Source: Microcaldota archaeon (GTDB lineage: Archaea; Micrarchaeota; Micrarchaeia; Anstonellales; Bilamarchaeaceae). Taken from it: a stretch of DNA of 53,851 nucleotides. Where the stretch lies: positions 1 through 53,851 of the forward strand of contig WJMK01000032.1 in NCBI GenBank assembly GCA_014727975.1. The letters run 5' to 3'. How positions within the stretch are numbered: the stretch's first letter is position 1; every line of letters begins with the position of its first letter. Of the stretch, positions 48,280 through 53,851 are shown in pieces. Both the position numbers and the translations under genes were made by a program. Below the pieces are notes generated by a model. That model did not search any database, was not told the origin of the DNA, and worked only from the letters and a program-made list of their open reading frames with translations.

Positions 48280-49743
48280 TCACTTCCACTCCCTTTCAAG
48301 TCCGAACTTATTCACCAGCTCGATTACCTCCTCTTCCGGAGCGCCTTTTGTTACCTGTGCGAGTATTGCGAGGTTCTTTACAAGCGAACAGCTTGGCCCT
48401 TCAGGGGTTTCGCTCGGGCAGAGCTTTCCCCAGTGGGTCCCATGCAGGTCCCTTGCCTTGAAGTGCGGGTGCTTCTTGCTCAGTGGGGAAATCACCCTCC
48501 TGAGGTGGGACATCATTGCAAGGTTGCTTGTGCGGTCCAGGAGCTGGGAGACACCTGTCTGCCCTGCAATCCAGTTTCCTGTTGCCATTGCATAGCGTAT
48601 CCTGTCCACAAGGGTATCCTGGCGCACAAGGGTATGCACCTGGAGCTTCCTGCCCCTTGCATCTGCCCTGCTTGCCTGGTAGATTATATCTTTTGTAAGG
48701 AATTGGAATGCATACCTGAAAAGCTCGTCCATCAGGTTGCCTGCAAGCTTTACCCTCTTGTTTGCATAGTGGTCCTTGTCATCCGGCTTGAGCTTCTTGT
48801 TTGCAACCCTTATTGCCCTTTGGGCCATCCTGATAAGGTAGTATGACTTCTTTTTGCGGTCTTCCTTGGTTACTCCCAGGTGTGGGAGCAGGTATGTCTC
48901 GATGAGGTTGTCCAGCCTGGAGAGCCTGAATTCCTCGGGCTGCCCGGGCGAAATCCTCTTGCTCAGGGTCTGTACTGCTTCCTCCCTGGTCTTGCAGGAT
49001 TCATTTTCAAGGTTTACAAGTATGTCGTTCTGGATTATGCGGTCGCTGGAAAATGCATCAAGAATGTCTTTGTCTTTTTCCAGGCCAAGAATCCTGAGTA
49101 TCTGTATAAATGAAAGGTCAGGGGGAGTTGCAGGGAACTCCAGCTTCATCACCCCATCGTTTGTGCGGGTTACCACGCACCTTGCGCGGAACCCGTGCCT
49201 TGTGGAGAAGACCTTTGCAACGATTCCGCTGGTTTCCTCAGTAGTCATAATTTTGTTGGGGACAAGGTCCTCGATTCCCACAAGCACCCTTTCGCTTCCG
49301 TTTATGATGAAGTATCCTCCAGGGTCATCTGCGTCCTCCCCTGCCTCGATAAGCTCATCGGGCGTCATGTGGGAAAGGTAGCAAAGCTTTGACTTTACCA
49401 TTACCGGGATTTCCCCGATGAAAACATCAGAATAAGTCGGCCTTTCGATTCCATTGAAAAGCGGGATTATCTCAAGGAAAACAGGGGCGGCGTATGTAAT
49501 GTTGCGAAGCCTTGCTTCGGTTGGGGTAATCTGCCTGTATCCTCCCTTAACCTCATAAAATCTTGGGGGCTCTACCCGGATTTTCCCGAGCTTCAGCTCA
49601 AATCCTTCAACATTGGTCTCAATCTTCCCAACCCTGTCAACAACCTGCTGCATGCCTACTTCCACAAAGCGGTTGTAGGAATCCAGCTGCTGCTTCACAA
49701 GGCTATTCGTCTTAAAATATGAATCAAGAAGTGCGGTCCTCAT
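48280..49743 (-). CDS. rpoB2: DNA-directed RNA polymerase subunit B''
   Basis: A 487-residue N-terminal part of the second subunit. Protrusion, lobe and fork regions are present, with FIINGSERVLVGIEDL and RDLHGTHWGKLCPSETPEGP near the C-terminus. The B gene is split into B'' and B', as in many euryarchaea and some DPANN lineages. ATG 49743 is chosen because AGGTG precedes it at about ten bases and it fits the family N-terminus. It overlaps nothing but lies within ten bases of rpoH. Confidence 0.97.
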   Translation of the reverse strand: MRTALLDSYFKTNSLVKQQLDSYNRFVEVGMQQVVDRVGKIETNVEGFELKLGKIRVEPPRFYEVKGGYRQITPTEARLRNITYAAPVFLEIIPLFNGIERPTYSDVFIGEIPVMVKSKLCYLSHMTPDELIEAGEDADDPGGYFIINGSERVLVGIEDLVPNKIMTTEETSGIVAKVFSTRHGFRARCVVTRTNDGVMKLEFPATPPDLSFIQILRILGLEKDKDILDAFSSDRIIQNDILVNLENESCKTREEAVQTLSKRISPGQPEEFRLSRLDNLIETYLLPHLGVTKEDRKKKSYYLIRMAQRAIRVANKKLKPDDKDHYANKRVKLAGNLMDELFRYAFQFLTKDIIYQASRADARGRKLQVHTLVRQDTLVDRIRYAMATGNWIAGQTGVSQLLDRTSNLAMMSHLRRVISPLSKKHPHFKARDLHGTHWGKLCPSETPEGPSCSLVKNLAILAQVTKGAPEEEVIELVNKFGLEREWK

Positions 49744-49753
49744 GGCAAAACAC

Positions 49754-49999
49754 CTATTTGGCAACTACCAGGCGGTAGTATGGATTAGGCCCCGTGGGGT
49801 CTTCCCTTTTTATCTCGACGACATCTCCCGGATTTGCGCCAAGCGCTTTTGAAGCCGGGTCGTCTGCAAGCATTAGCGGGAGGTCCTTTTCAGAAATCCC
49901 GTATTTCTTAAGGAGCTTTTCTTTGTCCTTTTCCCCCAGTATCCTCATCTTGGGAACAAGATGGTGTTCCAAAACATCTATCTTCGTTTTTTTCTTCAA
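49754..49999 (-). CDS. rpoH: DNA-directed RNA polymerase subunit H (Rpb5-like)
   Basis: An 81-residue subunit matching the C-terminal domain of Rpb5: DVLEHHLVPKMRIL near the start and GDVVEIKREDPTG...YYRLV at the end. The start is set at TTG 49999 because CAGGTGG lies four bases before it and the length then fits the family; a GTG at 50041 gives a longer N-terminus with no ribosome-binding site. It leads the RNA polymerase operon. Confidence 0.93.
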   Translation of the reverse strand: MKKKTKIDVLEHHLVPKMRILGEKDKEKLLKKYGISEKDLPLMLADDPASKALGANPGDVVEIKREDPTGPNPYYRLVVAK

Positions 50000-50112
50000 G
50001 AGCCCACCTGGAAAACCAGCCCTATATGCTATATGGAGCACCCTGTGACGGAGAAGTCCGACGTTCGCGCAGAGATAAGGCTAGCAGTGCCTTCTTGTAT
50101 TAATAGGGAGTA

Positions 50113-50120
50113 TTTATAAA
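50113..50120 (-). promoter_or_regulatory. TATA box of the RNA polymerase operon
   Basis: TTTATAAA in the context AACCTTTATAAATACTCC lies about 115 bases before the rpoH start, implying a leader of about 90 bases. A small hairpin (AAGGC 50077-50081 with GCCTT 50089-50093) is at its 5' end. The 200 bases beyond, to 50326, are A/T-rich and hold only the weak ORF listed next. Confidence 0.55.
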
Positions 50121-50233
50121 GGTTCCGATAACTGGGAGAATTTCTGCGCTCTGCCCTTTGCAAAGAAAATTTAGGGAACTGTTACCTATACACAGTGAAG
50201 TGCATTTGGTAAAATTATTGCAGTAAAAACAGC

Positions 50234-50365
50234 ATGGCCAGTTATATGGCTAAGGATATGCCTGAAAACTGCCAAAAGGAGGATACTACCTATAGTAGCT
50301 GGGATTGTTTTAGTAATATTATTACACTAATATACGCTTCTCAGCGCCGTAAGAGTCCCGAATAA
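50234..50365 (+). CDS. Possible 43-residue protein (weak)
   Basis: An ORF with several in-frame ATGs and a TATA-like AAAATTATT about 20 bases upstream. The product is polar with two cysteines and no known motif. Its last 39 bases overlap the 3' end of the aldolase gene on the other strand. The evidence is limited to the open frame and promoter-like sequence. Confidence 0.2.
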   Translation: MASYMAKDMPENCQKEDTTYSSWDCFSNIITLIYASQRRKSPE

Positions 50366-50872
50366 TTCCTGCGGATTCCTTGCTTTTACTAAGAACCCGT
50401 GCTCGATTATTTTCACTACTGCTGCCTTTGCCTTTGCTGCTTCCCTTGCAAGGTCATGGCTCCCGCAGGGGAACGGGCCCACCGAGGGAAGGTGCTTTGC
50501 CTTTTCCATCAGATGCCCATCATGGAAATGCAATACTATATTTATTTCTGGATAGAATTTGTAGATATAATAATGCAGGAAGGACTCGGAGGAGGGGGTT
50601 TTCCCCTTTGATTTCAATGAGTATTCTTCCTCGCTCACATCGTACACAAATGAAACATCTTCCCCGGTGAGCTGAGTCATGGGCGCCCCTGCTGCCTTAA
50701 TGAGGAAACTGCCTGCCGCGCGCATGCTCATGTTCCCTTCATTGTTCCTGGGAGATAAGTAGTTCCTGAGTTTAGCGTCGATGGAGAGGTATTCCCCAAC
50801 CTGTGCATCCATGCCCTCAGGGGGGCCGGTGAGCGCGCACTCAAACTTCACTCCTTCGTATGGTTCTCCCAC
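50327..50872 (-). CDS. Class II aldolase (fuculose-phosphate aldolase family)
   Basis: A zinc-dependent aldolase of about 181 residues. The phosphate-binding GNMSMR loop, the PSSESFLHYYIYK segment with the catalytic Glu, the HFHDGH metal site and the late EHGFLVKA histidine follow the family order. GTG 50872 is the preferred start because it gives the usual length and lies about 25 bases from an A/T-rich promoter; ATG 50812 would cut the N-terminal strand. It follows mtnA on the same strand. The pair suggests cleavage of methylthioribulose- or deoxyribulose-1-phosphate to DHAP plus an aldehyde. Confidence 0.85.
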   Translation of the reverse strand: MGEPYEGVKFECALTGPPEGMDAQVGEYLSIDAKLRNYLSPRNNEGNMSMRAAGSFLIKAAGAPMTQLTGEDVSFVYDVSEEEYSLKSKGKTPSSESFLHYYIYKFYPEINIVLHFHDGHLMEKAKHLPSVGPFPCGSHDLAREAAKAKAAVVKIIEHGFLVKARNPQELFGTLTALRSVY

Positions 50873-50929
50873 AGTGCAGAAATAGCAAAGAAACAATAAA
50901 AAAGTTTGCAAAATTTTTTAGCTGTGGAA

Positions 50930-51874
50930 CTACGGTTTTTTGCCCACGCCTTCTTCAGTAATGTAACCAGTAACCAAATCCGCAGGCGTAATGTCAAATG
51001 CATAATTCATTGCGCTGGAATCCCTGTTGTAAGCGCGCGCGCCCATGGGCTCAAGAACCTCACGCTCATCCCGCTTTTCAATTGGGATTTTTTCCCCTGT
51101 TTCCAGGGAAGGGTCCATCGTGGATGTGGGCGCTGCAACATAGAAAGGAATCCCGTGGTGCTTTGCAAGAACTGCAAGCGCATAAGTCCCGATTTTGTTC
51201 GCGAAATCCCCGTTTTTGCAAATCCGGTCTGCACCTACAACAACCAAATCCACTTCCTGCTTTTGCATGAGGAATCCTGCGCTTGAATCCGTAATTACCT
51301 TGTGCGGGATGTGCTCCTGGAGCAATTCCCAGCTGGTTAATGCTCCCTGGAAGCGCGGGCGGGTTTCATCTGCCCAAACAAACGGAGCTTTGCCTTTCTT
51401 GTGTGCCGTAATCAGCACCCCCAGTGCGGTTCCGTGCCTGCCTACTGCAAGCGGGCCTGTGTTGCAGTGCGTAAGTGCCCGCATATTCTCAGTAATTAGT
51501 TCTGCTCCGTGGCTGCAGAGATTAAAGCATTTTCCATAGATGGATTCTTCCCATTCCTTTGCAAGTTCTCCCGGGTCTTTTCCAGCATTTATCCCTTCAA
51601 GCATGAAAGAAACTGCATTGGAAAGGTCCACTGCTGTGGGCCTTGCGGCCAGTATCTCCTCTGCTGCACGCCCATAATCTTGGTCGCGCTGCTTTGCCTG
51701 GGCAAGCGCATAAGCTCCTGCGATTGAGATAGCTGGGGCGCCCCTTACAGCCATGTCCTTTATTGCGTGGATGGCTTCCCTGTAATCCCGGCATATTATA
51801 TAATCCTTAGAAAAGGGGAGCTTGCGCTGGTCAAGGAGCTTGAGCATTCCGTTCGAGAAGGAGAATACCTGCAT
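50930..51874 (-). CDS. mtnA: Methylthioribose-1-phosphate isomerase
   Basis: A 314-residue protein of the eIF2B/MtnA/RBPI family. DMAVRGAPAI, HCNTGPLA (Cys), DSSAGFLM and VVGADRICKNGDFANKIGTY (catalytic Cys and Asp segment) fit MtnA. It converts the aldose-1-phosphate made by the phosphorylase at 21661-22371 to the ketose-1-phosphate. Ribose-1,5-bisphosphate isomerase is the close alternative, but the adjacent class II aldolase favours MtnA. It is divergent from the GMP synthase subunit gene. Confidence 0.9.
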   Translation of the reverse strand: MQVFSFSNGMLKLLDQRKLPFSKDYIICRDYREAIHAIKDMAVRGAPAISIAGAYALAQAKQRDQDYGRAAEEILAARPTAVDLSNAVSFMLEGINAGKDPGELAKEWEESIYGKCFNLCSHGAELITENMRALTHCNTGPLAVGRHGTALGVLITAHKKGKAPFVWADETRPRFQGALTSWELLQEHIPHKVITDSSAGFLMQKQEVDLVVVGADRICKNGDFANKIGTYALAVLAKHHGIPFYVAAPTSTMDPSLETGEKIPIEKRDEREVLEPMGARAYNRDSSAMNYAFDITPADLVTGYITEEGVGKKP

Positions 51875-51925
51875 GGATAGAAAGTACTCAGAAATGCTAA
51901 TAAGACTTATGAGGGAAATATTCCC

Positions 51926-52516
51926 ATGATTCTAATAGTGGATAACGGCTCACAGTATACGCACCTGATAAAAAGGAACATGCGGGACCTTGGTAAAACT
52001 GCAGAGATACTCCCGAACAAAGACAGCACGCTTCTGGAAGTTGCAGAAAAAAACCCTGAGGCAATTATCCTTAGCGGGGGGCCGTCTTCTGTTACTTCAG
52101 GGGAAAATTATGTGAGCGGGCAGATTGTAAACTGGATTTGGAAGGGGGACAAGAACTGGGCAAACACCCCTCTTCTCGGATTGTGCTGGGGGCACCAAGT
52201 AATTGCGCATACTTTGGGCGGAAAGGTAGGCAAAGGGAAGAGTGCAGAATATGGGCTGGGCAAAGTGTTTGTAGATGAAGAGGATTTGCTGTTTAAAGGC
52301 ATTCCAAAGGAATTCACTGCATGGGTTTCGCATTTTGATGAAGTTAAGGAGCTTCCTGGGGGCTTTTTGGCGCTTGCGCACTCAGAAACATGTGCAATCG
52401 AGGCAATGAGGCACAAAGAGAGGAAAATATTCGGGTGCCAGTTCCACCCTGAAGTCTGGCATACAGAGCACGGCGAAGAGATACTCAAAAATTTCTTATC
52501 ATCTATTGAAGTTTAA
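51926..52516 (+). CDS. guaAA: GMP synthase, glutamine amidotransferase subunit
   Basis: A 196-residue class I amidotransferase as a separate subunit, the archaeal arrangement. The nucleophile is in LLGLCWGHQVIA and the His-Glu pair in FHPEVWHTEHGE. ILVDNGSQYTHLI (as ILIVDNGSQYTHLI) marks GuaA. The ATP-pyrophosphatase subunit is not in the window. The last 14 bases overlap the convergent lipoprotein gene. Confidence 0.95.
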   Translation: MILIVDNGSQYTHLIKRNMRDLGKTAEILPNKDSTLLEVAEKNPEAIILSGGPSSVTSGENYVSGQIVNWIWKGDKNWANTPLLGLCWGHQVIAHTLGGKVGKGKSAEYGLGKVFVDEEDLLFKGIPKEFTAWVSHFDEVKELPGGFLALAHSETCAIEAMRHKERKIFGCQFHPEVWHTEHGEEILKNFLSSIEV

Positions 52517-53333
52517 AAGCGAAGCTGCCTTCAACCGGAAACCATTCCTCAGAAACAGCCAGGTCCCTGCAATATGCATCGTTTGCATTTTCCCCATCTG
52601 CATAGGTCCATGCAACATTCCCAAGGGAATGGTCCCTTTTGAGGACGAGCCAGTAACTGCCTGCGCCCATTTCCTTCCCTATTTCAAAGGAATGCCATTC
52701 TGGATTCTGCCCAACACCAGTTGCGGGCATTGATGATGTTGCAAGAGGCTCTCCCAGCCCCCCTGGCATTGCACCCTCTGCTGCACCATGTACCTCCAAG
52801 ATAACCAAGGTGCCTTTCTGTGTTGAGACCAGGGAGCGGAGCTGCAGGCCTGCCTCTTTTACCTGAATTGGGTTTTCAAGGGAAAACTTCTGCGCGCACC
52901 ACACGCCTTCCTCTACTGGGTGGTGCATACCCCCATTCTCAAAATCATAAAAACCCAATGGCTGCACAACAATAGCCATCTTTTTTTCTCCGGAAACCTG
53001 GTCATTGCTTGAATTGTAAACTGCTGTGGCAAAGGAATGGTTTCCCACCTCCCGGGCAAGCCATTCAAAATAAATTTGGTTTCCCCGGGGAGCTTCTCCT
53101 GTAAGGTTCCTCTCAAAAATTTTCTCATTGTTGTCAAAAACAAGCAGCTTGTTGCCCTCCTTGAATGAGCCCTCGCTCAGCTCCAAGAGAATTGCATAGC
53201 TTCCTGAAAAAGAGTGTTCTGTGCCCTCTATTGCAAGGGAATCCACCGAATATTTGTGGGGCTCTTCCTGCTGGGGGCAGCCGGGCACCATCAAGGCAAC
53301 TGCCATGATTAAGAGTAAACCTGCTTTCTCCAT
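52503..53333 (-). CDS. Lipoprotein with beta-rich extracellular domains
   Basis: A 276-residue protein with a signal peptide ending in MVPGC (Cys19). The mature part is beta-rich, with Trp and Asn patterns resembling extracellular immunoglobulin-like (about 30-130) and jelly-roll (about 135-270) domains. Two cysteines (in WCAQKF and YCRDL) could form a disulfide in the second domain. It follows the truncated edge gene on the same strand by 30 bases. A binding role at the cell surface is inferred. Confidence 0.75.
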   Translation of the reverse strand: MEKAGLLLIMAVALMVPGCPQQEEPHKYSVDSLAIEGTEHSFSGSYAILLELSEGSFKEGNKLLVFDNNEKIFERNLTGEAPRGNQIYFEWLAREVGNHSFATAVYNSSNDQVSGEKKMAIVVQPLGFYDFENGGMHHPVEEGVWCAQKFSLENPIQVKEAGLQLRSLVSTQKGTLVILEVHGAAEGAMPGGLGEPLATSSMPATGVGQNPEWHSFEIGKEMGAGSYWLVLKRDHSLGNVAWTYADGENANDAYCRDLAVSEEWFPVEGSFAFKLQ

Positions 53334-53363
53334 GCGGAAAAATCAGGAAGAAGAAATAAAAAA

Positions 53364-53851
53364 TCAGAGGTTGGGCAGCTCCAGGGTTACCTCGTTTCCG
53401 CTCTGAGAATAGATTACTGCTCCGCGTGTTGTGTATTCGGGGGGAAGGGTGATTCCGCTTACAAATGGGGGGATTGATGGTATCACTGGTGCTTCCATGG
53501 GATCGGATGCCTCCAGATCATCCTCATAAACAAGGTTGTATTCCATTCCCTGTGATGCTGAATCTGCTGTTGAGCGAAGCTGCAGATAATCTCCGTCCCT
53601 GAATGTCATGGAACCAAATGTTTCCTGGACCAGGCTGCTCTCATATTCCCCTGCAGGGCTGGAGATATATATCTCAAATTCCCCGGAAGCGGTTGGGTAA
53701 ATCTCATTATTCGTAACCCACACACTTCTCTCTATTCCATTGTGGAAATGGGGGATTTCCATGAGCCCTGAGCTGGTTTCCGAAAGTTCATATGCATAAT
53801 CATATCCATCGTTTGCCCTCAATATCAATATCCCTTTTGAAATGTCAAGGC
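53364..53851 (-). CDS. C-terminal part of a beta-rich surface-type protein, cut by the window edge
   Basis: The frame is open from the right edge to its stop at 53364, giving about 162 residues. The sequence is acidic and beta-rich (Tyr/Ser/Thr/Gly), with VWVTNNEIYP and EFEIYISSPAGEYES segments and a Pro-rich PVIPSIPPF stretch, typical of exported proteins. The N-terminus and any signal lie outside the window. It shares strand and close spacing with the lipoprotein gene downstream. Confidence 0.65.
   Translation of the reverse strand, partial: LDISKGILILRANDGYDYAYELSETSSGLMEIPHFHNGIERSVWVTNNEIYPTASGEFEIYISSPAGEYESSLVQETFGSMTFRDGDYLQLRSTADSASQGMEYNLVYEDDLEASDPMEAPVIPSIPPFVSGITLPPEYTTRGAVIYSQSGNEVTLELPNL

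Noticed and set aside
1-53851. CRISPR arrays, insertion sequences, rRNA genes
   Set aside because: No regularly spaced repeats, transposase-like ORFs or rRNA-like sequence were seen on either strand.

Overview
This window is archaeal. The RNA polymerase genes are split (A'/A'' and B'/B''). They are followed by an eL30-NusA-uS12-uS7-EF-2 string, and topoisomerase VI (both subunits), an archaeal-type TyrRS, DUF2070, NMD3, a Dim2-like KH protein, EF-1alpha and TATA-box promoters with many leaderless or near-leaderless starts are also present. An [FeFe]-hydrogenase with no accessory iron-sulfur domains, a bacterial-type SerRS, many short cysteine-rich lipoproteins and giant unique ORFs suggest an anaerobic DPANN-type archaeon (Diapherotrites/Micrarchaeota/Woesearchaeota-like). 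The exact phylum cannot be fixed from this window.

Layout. 1-4 kb: a 26-cysteine lipoprotein, a structured leader before a small membrane protein, two small unknown genes and the minimal [FeFe]-hydrogenase. 4-6 kb: EF-1alpha, uS10, a structured repeat element and tRNA-Thr. 6-12.7 kb: a GNAT protein, then an operon with a helical-repeat protein, a KH protein, Top6B, a hairpin-rich spacer, Top6A and two unknown proteins. 12.7-21.6 kb (minus strand): the most unusual block. It holds a tiny secreted protein with a CGP-CTERM-like tail, a membrane-anchored phospholipase-D-type nuclease, a 1897-residue membrane-anchored protein ending in zinc ribbons, and a lipoprotein carrying a lysozyme/lytic-transglycosylase-like domain. 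21.6-31 kb: a methylthioinosine-phosphorylase-like enzyme, TyrRS, DUF2070, NMD3, a flippase-like protein, tRNA-His, and an HTH-PIN-XPF operon followed by an MBL-fold gene. 31-36 kb: an ATPase-only LonB relative with a zinc ribbon, a protein disulfide oxidoreductase, an MFS transporter, a second CGP-tailed protein, a TMEM175-like channel and a second copy of the structured element beside tRNA-Glu. 36-38.5 kb: SerRS and a methyltransferase bracketed by two identical 16-bp palindromes. 38.5-50 kb: the translation and RNA polymerase operons, including a 42-bp duplication that makes a leader ORF upstream of eL30. 50-53.9 kb: class II aldolase, MtnA, the GMP synthase amidotransferase subunit, a lipoprotein and a truncated edge gene.

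How the parts may fit. The phosphorylase, MtnA and aldolase together could form the DHAP shunt that recycles methylthioadenosine or 5'-deoxyadenosine. The disulfide oxidoreductase fits a cell that exports cysteine-rich proteins. The 12.7-21.6 kb block is the best candidate for an undescribed cell-surface or cell-interaction system, because a wall-cleaving fold is unexpected in an archaeon without murein.
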